Below are positions 46,126 through 55,907 of a stretch of DNA of 64,000 nucleotides, in pieces. The notes under the pieces were generated by a model. It ran no database searches. It was not told where the DNA came from and saw only the letters and a list, made by a program, of their open reading frames with translations. The stretch's first letter is position 1. Every line of letters begins with the position of its first letter. The stretch spans positions 1 through 64,000 of the forward strand of contig NZ_VOHS01000030.1 in the NCBI RefSeq assembly GCF_007896845.1. Reading direction: 5' to 3'. The stretch is from Chitinophaga pinensis. Its GTDB lineage: Bacteria > Bacteroidota > Bacteroidia > Chitinophagales > Chitinophagaceae. The position numbers were made by a program, and so were the translations under genes.

Positions 46126-47352
46126 CCAGCCCTGTTCCTTCCAGACAGCAATCGTCGCATTCGTTGCGCCACATTCACGCAATACATCCTCAAAATCCTC
46201 CATTTCTACACCCCAGTCTACCGCATAAGCCGCAAACTCATCTCCTACGGGTATACGGCCGAATAATTTACTAGTGGTCAGTATATGCCCTACCTTGCGC
46301 AACATCAGCGTTCCCATCTCCCACTTCTCTTCCTTGCTGATGATTTTTATCAGCTGTGTAAAAGGACGCTCAAATTTCTCCCGGTTGACTTCCAGATAAG
46401 CATGATCCAGCTCCGTAGCTAAAAAGATCAGATCAAAGATATCCTCATCAGGATGCTGCCGGGAAATCCTTCTCGTTACAGCTACTGAACGCGGTGATAA
46501 AGACGGTATATAAGTATCTGCATAATGATAACTCAATTCAAGCAATGACAATGGTGTCTCTACCTCCTGCTCCTCCAATGTATCAACAATTGCAAGCGCC
46601 ATATTCTCCGCAACCGTGTTCATCAGCGACTGTATATCCAGATTCGTATCCGGCCTTACATATGCCAGCTCATTCTCCCCGTTTTCATACACCATCCTGA
46701 TCTCATCAAGAATACCATCAGCCCCGTATCTGTACAAATTCTCGTATCTGATCTCCCCCACGCCCGGCACAATTCCCAGACAATCCGCTTTCACAATACG
46801 ACCGTCGATGATCTCATACTGTTCGATATTACAGAACAAAGAGTGCTCATAACTCTCAATGCTGCTCATCTTCTCTTCTGCGGTCATATCAGCATACTCT
46901 TCGCCGATCCCTCTGCCATTCACCATTAACGACTGATAAGCTATTTTTTGTCCGTTTTCATCGAAGCGGATGCGTTTAATGCCGGATGGTATCTGCGTCT
47001 CAAGATTGTATTCTATATACTCCACCCATTCTTTACCATACGAATAATACCCTGCCCAGAATACATTGTTAGCCGGCTTCCCATAAGATGTATAACAAGG
47101 CATGCCGTCTTCCGCAAGACCATAGAAATGATAATCGCCCAACTCACGTACATTCCCTACCGGAAATATCTTTTCATCTGGCTGTAAAAAAGCGGGAGTA
47201 CCATAATCATCGAGATCGTATCTGTAACCTGGGATATATTTTTCAGTGGCTATTTGAGTCTTAAATTCCTGTAAAAGGTCAAATTCAATAAAGGCTTGTT
47301 TCCATCGGGATAGGATATTTTGCTTCAATAAGTCCAGGTACATCTGCGGCAT
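46120..47352 (-). CDS. Hypothetical protein, 410 residues
   Basis: I do not recognise this protein. Counted from the ATG at 47352 (MPQMYLDLLKQN) it is acidic, with no signal peptide or membrane helix. The first half is Tyr/Gly-rich with repeated short strands resembling a beta-rich YD/MORN-like register (YHFYGLAEDGMPCYTSYGKP, WAGYYSYGKEWVEYIEYNLET). The second half is helical (NTVAENMALAIVDTLEE, FIFLATELDHAYLE-type segments). A further ATG at 47343 is also possible. It stands alone between a receiver gene and the SusCD operon. Confidence 0.65.
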   Translation of the reverse strand: MPQMYLDLLKQNILSRWKQAFIEFDLLQEFKTQIATEKYIPGYRYDLDDYGTPAFLQPDEKIFPVGNVRELGDYHFYGLAEDGMPCYTSYGKPANNVFWAGYYSYGKEWVEYIEYNLETQIPSGIKRIRFDENGQKIAYQSLMVNGRGIGEEYADMTAEEKMSSIESYEHSLFCNIEQYEIIDGRIVKADCLGIVPGVGEIRYENLYRYGADGILDEIRMVYENGENELAYVRPDTNLDIQSLMNTVAENMALAIVDTLEEQEVETPLSLLELSYHYADTYIPSLSPRSVAVTRRISRQHPDEDIFDLIFLATELDHAYLEVNREKFERPFTQLIKIISKEEKWEMGTLMLRKVGHILTTSKLFGRIPVGDEFAAYAVDWGVEMEDFEDVLRECGATNATIAVWKEQGWL

Positions 47353-47423
47353 TTTGAATAAAATTAATATTTTAAAATAAAAGATGCTACTTGGTTTGTT
47401 CAATTGGTTTACAGATCATTATA

Positions 47424-47460
47424 AAGCCCACCCGGAAGAGATCATCTTCCGGATGGGCTT
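47424..47460. terminator. Terminator after the DUF3823 gene
   Basis: AAGCCCA-CCCGGAAGA and TCTTCCGG-ATGGGCTT pair around a five-base loop. It lies 25 bp after the DUF3823 stop; the T-rich side is stronger on the plus strand (ATCGTTTTTG), so it may also block transcription from the left. Confidence 0.6.
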
Positions 47461-47484
47461 ATCGTTTTTGATTATGACTCCTAT

Positions 47485-48162
47485 CTATTCAATTTTAACG
47501 GGTTGTGAGTAAATATGCTCCGCAACGCCTGCTGTCTTGATACTTACACGTGCAAAGAAAAATGACTGTCCCGAAAGACTACCCGGAATTGTCAGACTGA
47601 CAGTAACTGGTGCATTGATATCAGTAATATCACTGCCGTTGATGCCTGCAGATCCCAGATTGTTTACGGCGTCAACTATATTGGTTTTACCGACAAACAA
47701 CGTTACTGATTCAAGTGTACCACCGTTGGCAATTTTTCCTATAGAAAATGTACCGGTCACCGTTGTACCGGACTTACTGATGGACGCATTTTTGATCACA
47801 AAATAAGGCTGTACAGGTACCTCTATCACTGTATTACCATTGACAGTAACATCAATAGAATCGATATTATTCACCCACGGACCGTTACCGGGTAAGCGGA
47901 CCAGTTTGTAGGTTCCATTGAACAAAGAGGCGGAGAAGGTGCCATCCTGTGCCACGTAGACAGGGATTTTTGTAAACAGCTCAAAGCCATGTTGCCACAG
48001 CTCCAGCTGCACACCATTCGAACGGAGGCCCACCGCTTCCTTATCATACACCACTTTACCGGAAAGTATGGAGGACGGTTTTTCGTAGTTGTCTTTCTTA
48101 CAGCCATTCACCATTACCAACAGCAACAGTGTAATGACGTATGATGATATTAATCTGATCAT
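47485..48162 (-). CDS. DUF3823 lipoprotein of a SusCD operon
   Basis: This 225-residue surface lipoprotein has a lipobox at VMVNGC (Cys 21). An N-terminal domain (SSILSGKVVYDKEAVGLRSNGVQLELWQHG) and a C-terminal beta-sandwich (about 125-225) match the DUF3823 family. These proteins follow susD in Bacteroidota utilisation loci and probably bind glycans or peptides at the surface, like SusE/SusF. It is 19 bp downstream of susD and ends the operon. Confidence 0.85.
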   Translation of the reverse strand: MIRLISSYVITLLLLVMVNGCKKDNYEKPSSILSGKVVYDKEAVGLRSNGVQLELWQHGFELFTKIPVYVAQDGTFSASLFNGTYKLVRLPGNGPWVNNIDSIDVTVNGNTVIEVPVQPYFVIKNASISKSGTTVTGTFSIGKIANGGTLESVTLFVGKTNIVDAVNNLGSAGINGSDITDINAPVTVSLTIPGSLSGQSFFFARVSIKTAGVAEHIYSQPVKIE

Positions 48163-48181
48163 GTCAGTTCGTTTTAACAGG

Positions 48182-50071
48182 TTAATGGAATGGATTTTTT
48201 ACAATCTTCGGATTGTTGTTCAGCACCGACTGATTAATGGCCGTATAATAGTTCCCCAACCGGAAAAAGCGGGGCGCTCTGAAACGGGGCGCTACCATCT
48301 TCACAAATACATACTTTCCATCTCTCGCAGCGTCTCCCGGACGAATCACACGATAAGGATATAATGCGTAGACCATCGCATCCGGATTGGATGAATTGCC
48401 GTTCCATACTTTATCCGCCGTCCTCCAACGTTTAAGATCCCACAAGCGGTGATCTTCAAAAGCCAGTTCTACCCTGCGCTCATTGCGGATGCGCTCCATC
48501 GTCAATGTTGTAAGACTGTTAGGACCAAAGCCCGCTCTTTCACGCAGTGCATTGATATAAAGCAACGCATCTCCTGTCAGCCCCAGTTCAAATGCGGCTT
48601 CTCCCGCATTCAGATAAATTTCACCCAGACGAAACCATACCCACCACACATCACTTTGCACACCACGGGTACTGGTCTTATCATTGGCGTCAATAAACTT
48701 ACGCAGATAGAAACCCGTATTGGAAACCTCCTGAATAGAACGATGCGGACCGGAAGTACCGGTCAGCAGTTTACCGTCGCTATAAGTAGTCCCCAGATCA
48801 CTGCCCTCTACCATATCATACGCATTACGACCACTGTTCCATACAAGTACACCTGCCTGAATAGATACCGGCAAACTCTTAAAAGAAGTACCCGGATAAA
48901 TAATCGTACCATACAGCCGCGCATCTTTGTTGCTGAAGATATCAGCAACATTATTGTAATAGATGTAGTCTGTATTGTCAGCAGTACGGGTTTTAAGGGC
49001 GCCATTTGTTCCGTCTTTGTATTCATAGGCTTCCACCAGATTTAAAGAAGGCACAACAGATGAAGAACCCAGATTGTCTTCCCTGATACCACGGGCAATA
49101 TTGTCATAAGAGAACACGTGCTTGCGGGTAGGTAGCAGAAAGTCTTTCACAAAGATCACCTCCCTGTTATTCGCCTTCTTGGTCACTGCTTCATAGAAGT
49201 TTTCACCCAGATCAGGATTATTTTTATACAAGGTGTATGGACCGCTGTTGATGATTTCTTTGGATGCATCCAGCGCTTTCTGATAATAGCCATTCGCCAT
49301 AGACGCCGGAATGCCCACTTCACCACCGGCAGTCGTAATAGGTGCAGCCATGAGACCATTATACTTTGCAAGCGATCCTGCATACAGCATCGCTCTGCTC
49401 TTTAGCGCAAGCGCAGTGTATTTGTTGGCGCGGGTAGTACTACCATCATTACCGATCAGATCTTTGATAGCGTCTACTTCTGAAGCAATGAAGTCATATA
49501 CATCTGACTCCTTCGCACGTGGCTGTTGCAGACTCTCTACATTACCGGAATAATCATAGATCAGCTGTTTGGTAACCAATGGCACACCGCCCAGTCTTTT
49601 CACCAGATTAAAATAATTAAGTGCACGCAGGAAACGTAATTCAGCTGAATACTGTCTCTTTGAAGCTTCTGACAGCTTTACGCCGTATTTTTCGATATTC
49701 TCAAGTGCCAGATTAATATCCCTGATGTAGGTATAATTCCAGAGATACCAGCTATCGTAACCATAGGAAGTGATGTTATTACGGCCATCTTCATTGGATT
49801 GACCACTCCACATCGCTTCATCATAATTTGCCAGATTACGCCATTGAAAAAGCCGTCCGTCGGCGCCTTCATTATTGACATCAGTCAACCCGCTCTCCGC
49901 AGGTATCCTGTCATAAAAATTCGCCAGCAATGCGACGATCTGTTTAGGATCATTCCATACCTGCTCGTCAGAGAGGATGGTGCGTGGTTCTCTGTCCAGC
50001 CAGTCTTTCATACAACTGGTCAGCAGGAACAGTCCCGTTGCCATCAGGCAGTATATATAAAGTCGTTTCAT
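48182..50071 (-). CDS. susD: SusD/RagB-family nutrient-binding lipoprotein
   Basis: This 629-residue outer membrane lipoprotein has a signal with lipobox LLTSC (Cys 20). The mature part begins with the SusD N-terminal region (MKDWLDREPRTILSDEQVW), TPR-like helices (LRFLRALNYFNLVKRLGGVPLV) and the C-terminal SusD domain (INALRERAGFGPNSLT, ERIRNERRVELAFEDHRLWDLKRW). It forms the lid of the SusC transporter encoded just upstream. The start is the ATG at 50071; the frame is open slightly further to 50092 without purpose. Ligand unknown, as no hydrolase is in this operon. Confidence 0.93.
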   Translation of the reverse strand: MKRLYIYCLMATGLFLLTSCMKDWLDREPRTILSDEQVWNDPKQIVALLANFYDRIPAESGLTDVNNEGADGRLFQWRNLANYDEAMWSGQSNEDGRNNITSYGYDSWYLWNYTYIRDINLALENIEKYGVKLSEASKRQYSAELRFLRALNYFNLVKRLGGVPLVTKQLIYDYSGNVESLQQPRAKESDVYDFIASEVDAIKDLIGNDGSTTRANKYTALALKSRAMLYAGSLAKYNGLMAAPITTAGGEVGIPASMANGYYQKALDASKEIINSGPYTLYKNNPDLGENFYEAVTKKANNREVIFVKDFLLPTRKHVFSYDNIARGIREDNLGSSSVVPSLNLVEAYEYKDGTNGALKTRTADNTDYIYYNNVADIFSNKDARLYGTIIYPGTSFKSLPVSIQAGVLVWNSGRNAYDMVEGSDLGTTYSDGKLLTGTSGPHRSIQEVSNTGFYLRKFIDANDKTSTRGVQSDVWWVWFRLGEIYLNAGEAAFELGLTGDALLYINALRERAGFGPNSLTTLTMERIRNERRVELAFEDHRLWDLKRWRTADKVWNGNSSNPDAMVYALYPYRVIRPGDAARDGKYVFVKMVAPRFRAPRFFRLGNYYTAINQSVLNNNPKIVKNPFH

Positions 50072-50091
50072 GATTAGCGGGTTAAGATGCA

Positions 50092-53000
50092 TTAAAAGGA
50101 TACGTTAAAACCAAAGTTGTACAGCCGTTGCTGCGGATATACCAGACCATTTGCAGAGCCAATCTCAGGATCTATCTCATACTCTTTTACATTGTCGATA
50201 GAAAACAGATTCGTGCCATTGGCATACACACGCAGTCCGGAAATACCGATCCTCCTGACAAACTCACGGGAGAAGTTATAAGCCAGTTCCAGATTTTTCA
50301 ACCGGATATACCTTACGTTGGTGATCCAGAAATCGTTTACAGCATAGTTCACGTGAGTAGTATTATCTTTTCTGATAGCAGGATATTTACCACTTACCCA
50401 CTTGCTGTCTGCATTGTAAGGATCTTCTCTGTGCCAGCGGTCTGTCAGCATATAAGCCGGAGAAGAACCATTATTCTGGAAAGGATAACGCAGTTCCCAG
50501 TCACGCAGGAAAGACTGCATGGCTGCACCTGCAAAATCAAAGCGCAGGGAGATGCCTTTCCACGACACACTGCTGTTGATGCCAAAGCTGACATAAGGCT
50601 GTGCACCCTGCGCATACCCGATAGGGCGCTGATCCTGCCCGTTGATGATCTTGTCACCGTTGACATCTTCATACATAAATCACCGGGCAATTCGGTACGG
50701 TTACCCTGTCCGTCGTTATCAATGCCATAGTTTTTAATCTGCTCTTCCGATTCAAAACGGCCTGTCACGTGGTAGCCCCATGTGATATTCGACCAGCGGT
50801 CTTCAATGGAATTGCGATACTTATCCCATGCATTACCAAAACGTGGTTTGTAAGTACTGACGCTTCTCAGTCGTGCATAAGTAGCATTGACACCAATAGA
50901 ATAGCGCACATCACCGGAAATACCGGTATACGTCACCATACCTTCAATACCACGGGTAGCATCTTTGTTGAGGTTGGCATTTGGCAAAGAATAACCTACT
51001 TCACTTGGTAACAATACGTCATAACGCGCCGCAGGTAACCCCGAGCGCCGGCGCTCGAACACATCCAGTTGTCCGCTGACACTGTTGTTCAGCAATGTAA
51101 AGTCGAGACCAAGATTGAAGTTCTTATTCTTGACCCACGACAATTCTGTTACCGGCAAACCACGTGGACGAAGACCGATCACATAACTGCCGTTCATGAC
51201 AGCACCGCCCTGATTGAAGTTGTAACCGGCGAGATAGTCAAAGGCGTTGGGGGCATTACCATTTGAAAAGCCGATCTCGCTACCTGTTTCACCATAGGAA
51301 GCCCTTAGTTTCAGGTCATTCAGTACACCACCAAACTTTCCTTTCAGCCATGGTTCCTCGGAGATTCTCCAGCCAAGTGATATACCCGGGAAGAAGCCCC
51401 AGCGTTTGCCCGCAGCGTAGAGATAAGAACCATCATAACGGCCCAATACTTCTAACAGGTACTTTGATTTATAATCATAGTTGATCCTCCCTATATAACC
51501 AGCTCTGGCTTCCAGATTCCATTCATCGGAGAGATAGTCCTGCTCTACCAGATACTGTACAGGTACGTAATTATTGGTAGGAATGGTATGTACTACATAG
51601 TATGAGTTCTCATAGTCAGACAACTCATACGCCGCAATTGCAGAGATATTGTGGTTATTGAATTTACGCGCATAGCTCATCTGGAACTGTGCATAGCGGG
51701 AGATCACATTTCGTTTATGTCTCTCACGCCATGGGTTCTGGTTACCGAAGCCCGGTTCGGTAAAGTAGCTGTCTGTATTCGCGTCGTATTTATAGGCATT
51801 CCAGGTATATTCAAACCCATCAAACTCCTCATTGAGATAGTTGTAGGAGTATACACCTTTTAAACTCAGACCGAAATCGAAATCGTATTGTGCATTCAGA
51901 TTAACGTTCATTCCTCTCCACCATTCATCCAGATAACCGGTAACGTCATCTCTGTAGGTAACAGGGTTAACGTTTACGTTATGCGTCTGGTGAATGTAAT
52001 TCGGGTTGTCATTAGCGTAAGGACTTTCTGTCGGCCACATACTGAAGATACTGAGGAAGGGATTGAAGTAATCATCCAGACCCGGTACACCGACGTTGTG
52101 GCGCTTTTCCAGACGACCACTGATCTGCGTACCGACCTTTAATCCTTTCGCCAGACTGGCTTCCAGATTGGCCTGCAGGTTGGTACGTTCGTAGGTGAAA
52201 TCTTTGACGAGCGCGTCCTGACTTAGTCTGCTGACAGACATATAATAGCTGGTACGTTGTGAACCACCGGAAGCATTCGCACTAATGTAGTACTGAGGCA
52301 CATTAGGGCGGAGCACTTCCTTGTAGTAATCATAACTTTTATACCCTTTCTCTGTACCCGCTTCCCATTTCGCCAGTTCACCGGGCGAATACAGCAATGA
52401 CGGATCACGGCCAAGGTTTTGCTCTGACTCTACCAGTGCACGTACGTACTGTCCGGCATTCGCCGGATAAGGATAACGTGTAAAATTCTGGAAGCCGTAA
52501 TAACCGGACAGGTTAATACGCGGCTGCTCATTTTTTGTCCCTTTTTTGGTAGTTACGAGCACCACACCATTACTGGCACGTAAACCATAAATGGAAGCAG
52601 AAGCATCTTTCAGGATGGTAATGTTTTCAATATCTTCAAGACCAAGCGTATTAAAGATATCCTGTCCTGAACCGGTAGTTAATCCGAAGGCAGATGTGGC
52701 CGTGTTACCCGTGTAAGGTACCCCGTCAATAACAAAGAGTGGTGTACCGAGGTTACGGATCTGCAGATTAGTCCCGTTGCCCGGACGGGAATCAGGAGCA
52801 CGGGCTGTTATACCCGGCATTTTCCCCACGAGAGCGGCAGAGGTAGTAGTAGCAGGCGTACGTACAAGATCGTCCGATTTAAGCGTACTAACGGCGCCTG
52901 TAACGGAGGCCTTTCGTTGTGTACCATAACCTACCACTACGATGTCTGTCAGATTACTGGCCTGTGACGAGACAGTGATCTGTAATTTTGTTTCCTTCCC

Positions 53001-53258
53001 GAGAACAAGTTCTTTGGTCTGGAAACCGACAATGCTGACGGAAATAATAGCGCCGGGCGTGGCTTGAATGACAAACGAACCATCGTTCTTCGTGACCACT
53101 CCTTTGTTACTGTTCCTCACTGATACGGTCGCACCCGGAATGGGGATGCCTGTGGAATCTGTTACTGTTCCTGAGTAAGTAACGTTGTTTGTCTGCTGCG
53201 AAAAGCCATGGAGGAAGGCAAATAGCAGCAGCACTACGAGTACGTAGAGCGTTTTCAT
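50092..53258 (-). pseudogene. susC: SusC/RagA TonB-linked outer membrane transporter, one frameshift
   Basis: About 1055 codons. Signal peptide (1-21), carboxypeptidase-regulatory-like domain (YSGTVTDSTGIPIPGATVSV), the linker VVVGYGTQRKASVTGAV, a plug domain (PLFVIDGVPY, LEDIENITILKDASASIYG) and a 22-strand barrel follow. Near 50679 the frame breaks after ELPGD. Adding one T to the TTT of GATTTATG restores FMYEDVNGDKIINGQDQRPIGY and the rest down to the C-terminal FNFGFNVSF-type end at 50092. With one missing base in a T-run and everything else intact, a sequencing error is likelier than inactivation. It is the first gene of the susC-susD-DUF3823 operon. Confidence 0.88.
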
Positions 53259-53624
53259 AACGTTGGGTTTAGTTGTGTGTTTTTTTCGAGGTTTGTTAAT
53301 TACACTACAGTTCCTGGCCGGTCAGTACCTCCGGCGTTTTTCATGCTAACGGTGAAATTCAGAAATGAATATAATATAAATGTCAAAAATACAGTTATTT
53401 ATTTTCGGAGTTTTTTATAGGATGTAGCAGCGGCATGATGGCAGTGATTCTTTTCGATATTCTTCAATCTGTATCCGGGTGATGTTTGCAATTATCTAAT
53501 ACGCGCATAAGCATATTGAAGAAGTACGACAACCGATGCGATAGCTGTTGCAATATGGTCAAATCAGCCCACAGGCGCATGTTCTGGCTTTATCGTATAT
53601 TTATAGATAACCAGATATAGCTTT
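53259..53624. other. Divergent intergenic region upstream of susC
   Basis: This A/T-rich stretch has no gene. A -7-like TATTTTTG on the minus strand (53391-53384) lacks a -33 partner. No sigma/anti-sigma (FecI/FecR) or hybrid two-component regulator gene flanks the SusCD operon, so its control is not visible here. Confidence 0.4.
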
Positions 53625-54389
53625 ATGGCAAAACAAACTTCTCTGATCACATTCACCGGTAAACTCGGTAACATGATCGGCTATCAACGAAAGAACCATC
53701 ATTTTCTGCGTAGCGCACCGGAGACAGTCCGGCAAACAGAAAATACCCGGCGTGCAGCGCAACGCTTCGGCATTGCGAGCAAAAAGGGCGCGCTCATCCG
53801 TCACGCTTTATATAGTCAAATGGAGGGGGTTCCGGACGGTACACACGTTAACCGTCTTAATAAGGCATTCATCACGAATGGGAGAGATCATGCCTCTGCA
53901 CTGGAGGGTTTTCGCTTCAATCAGCAGACAGGCATTGACCGCTTCTTTGCAGCAAGTCCTGTATGTTCATCAGGCGGCCTACTACATATTCCTGCACAGT
54001 TGCTGCCTGTGCTCAAAAACTGTACAGCGCTTGAATTAAAAGTGATAACGGCTAATGTGAGTTTCGGCACACAGCGCATTATACATACTAATATACATAT
54101 TCTGACTCTGAAGCCGGGTGAATATTTTGCGGGTACAATGTTACAGATAGACCAGAGTAGTACAGGTATGTCTGTAGTAACAATACAAGTAAGAGCCCTG
54201 CGGCAGGGAATGCTTATTTGTGATAAAAAATATATGGCTGCCGATATTATCGCGGTACTCACGCCTGAAAGAAAAAGTACCTTCCATAAAACTGCCCGGG
54301 TACAGCAACCTTTATCCTATAATGTGCCTGAGATCGTTTTTACTGATGCCTGTCTGCATCAGTCGCCCGTATTTATTCAAAAGGAATAG
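53625..54389 (+). CDS. Hypothetical protein with a short basic N-terminal motif
   Basis: This 254-residue protein has no signal peptide. The opening GKLGNMIGYQRKNHHFLRS and ENTRRAAQRFGIASKKGALIR resemble a Bacteroidota-only family whose members begin with a glycine-rich strand pair and an ENxxxFGxxS helix. The remainder is predicted beta-rich. I cannot assign a function; a structural or phage-derived origin has been considered for such proteins but nothing here proves it. It is divergent from susC, and the next genes are on the opposite strand. Confidence 0.6.
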   Translation: MAKQTSLITFTGKLGNMIGYQRKNHHFLRSAPETVRQTENTRRAAQRFGIASKKGALIRHALYSQMEGVPDGTHVNRLNKAFITNGRDHASALEGFRFNQQTGIDRFFAASPVCSSGGLLHIPAQLLPVLKNCTALELKVITANVSFGTQRIIHTNIHILTLKPGEYFAGTMLQIDQSSTGMSVVTIQVRALRQGMLICDKKYMAADIIAVLTPERKSTFHKTARVQQPLSYNVPEIVFTDACLHQSPVFIQKE

Positions 54390-54652
54390 GTGATGCCTTG
54401 CCTGAAAGATATTATCTGGTTATTATGATAGATTGTCGCCTTATTTTTTTCAATGCCCGGTATCCCGGATATCTGCGGAGCTTCCCGCAGTAAGATATTT
54501 ATTGCCTCCTGCCCTCCCATACATTTCAACTATGACTCATTCCACACTGATGATAAACAAAGCATCACTTCGCGATCAAGTCCACGTATACCTCGGGTAC
54601 ATAGCGGCGATGCGTCCTGTAAATCTCCTGTAAACAGGCCCGATAACAAATA

Positions 54653-55075
54653 TCAGGCTGCTGACGAGGTCTTCATCACATAAAATGCAGTGATCAGGTT
54701 TTTGAACTCCTCTTCTGTATACCCTTCTTTTACATGTACCTGCCGGACACATTTCTTTCCCTCAAATACATTCAGTATGGCGTCCTTCGCCTTACCCGTT
54801 GAGCCGGAATAGATCAATTCCAGCCAGATGTCCTGCACATTATAAGTGACCACATTCCTGACCACCAACCTTGCACCTGTCAGCATAAGCATATTATTTT
54901 CCAATACGATAGCATACGTTTTCTGCTGACTGCTGGCAATCATCAACAAAAGAGTAAATAGCAGAAAGAATAACCACGAGCTATCTCGGAAATAAATGTA
55001 CATCACTATCGATGCAACCCCCATGCCCACTTTCAGCCAGTGCTTCACAACACTATATTCAGTACCAAGCTTCAT
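54653..55075 (-). CDS. Small membrane protein, paralogue of the next gene
   Basis: This 140-residue protein has two adjacent membrane helices near the N-terminus (VGMGVASIVMYIYF and WLFFLLFTLLLMIA) and a cytosolic beta-rich domain. The pattern VVTYNVQDIWLELIYSG, AKDAILNVFEGKKCVRQVHVKEGYTEEEFKNLI lines up residue for residue with RDIQNIRLEVIYPD, PEEAILHIFNGAKCIHQVYANRGFEERDFRKLI in the gene 53 bp upstream. The fold may be PH-like, as in bacterial membrane PH-domain proteins; function unknown. Confidence 0.65.
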   Translation of the reverse strand: MKLGTEYSVVKHWLKVGMGVASIVMYIYFRDSSWLFFLLFTLLLMIASSQQKTYAIVLENNMLMLTGARLVVRNVVTYNVQDIWLELIYSGSTGKAKDAILNVFEGKKCVRQVHVKEGYTEEEFKNLITAFYVMKTSSAA

Positions 55076-55128
55076 CTATTTTTAATTTTAATTAACCATA
55101 CGCGTCATTCCCCACCGCATTACAATTC

Positions 55129-55572
55129 CTACTTATTCAATGCCTGATTGCCCACCGCCTGTCCGGCAACCTTATTCTTTTCCAGTTTAACGATCAGTTT
55201 TCTGAAATCCCGCTCTTCAAATCCCCGATTCGCATATACCTGATGTATACATTTCGCTCCATTGAATATGTGCAGAATAGCTTCTTCCGGATTTTCCTCC
55301 GCATCGGGATAAATCACCTCCAGTCTGATATTTTGGATATCGCGGCTGGTCGTTCGTTTTATAAAGAACTTGAACCATGTAATGGTGATTCTTTCCTTAT
55401 CCAGTTGAATAGTAAAAATAAATGGTCTGACGCCGATCAGCCATACTGTTAATGCGATATAAGTGAATAACACCCAGGGACTATATTCCAAAAATGTCAT
55501 CGCCGCGAGAAACAGGCCCCACACTCCTAACAAGACATATCCGATCTGGGAGAAACGAGCTTTAATTTCCAT
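55129..55572 (-). CDS. Small membrane protein, tandem paralogue
   Basis: This 147-residue protein has two N-terminal membrane helices (YVLLGVWGLFLAAMTFL, WVLFTYIALTVWLIGV) followed by a beta-rich domain with ITITWFKFFIKRTTSRDIQNIRLEVIY. It shares its architecture and many residues with the product of the gene at 54653, so the pair arose by tandem duplication. Same strand, 53 bp apart. No family recognised. Confidence 0.7.
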   Translation of the reverse strand: MEIKARFSQIGYVLLGVWGLFLAAMTFLEYSPWVLFTYIALTVWLIGVRPFIFTIQLDKERITITWFKFFIKRTTSRDIQNIRLEVIYPDAEENPEEAILHIFNGAKCIHQVYANRGFEERDFRKLIVKLEKNKVAGQAVGNQALNK

Positions 55573-55907
55573 GGTATAGGTATTTCATAGGTAGCGCTAA
55601 ATTAAACAAAATATCCGGCCAAAAAATGACACGAAATACCCGGGTAAATATCAGGCTCATGAAGCCGGATCCTCCTTAAGACGCCTATATCAATGAAGCT
55701 GCTCATATATCTACAGCATACTGATAATGAGAAAATTAAAGAAAACAAGCTCCTTTTAAACCGCCGTATTTTCTATATTTTCTCCGTACTACTTGCCCAT
55801 TTCAGCCGACTTCTTTTCCTTTGAGATTACCACGGATGAAAATATTACCACGTTGTTGAAAATGAGAGGCCCCTGGGAAACATTCCTGTCTCTAAATACC
55901 TACCATA
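55573..55907. other. Intergenic region upstream of the GH87 gene
   Basis: This is a 335-base stretch between divergent genes. An 85-codon plus-strand frame (55793-56050) overlaps the GH87 start in another frame and lacks coding character. No exact promoter match seen. Confidence 0.4.

Noticed and set aside
53384..53391. TATTTTTG as the susC promoter.
   Set aside because: No -33 TTTG at the right distance; the match is expected by chance in A/T-rich sequence.
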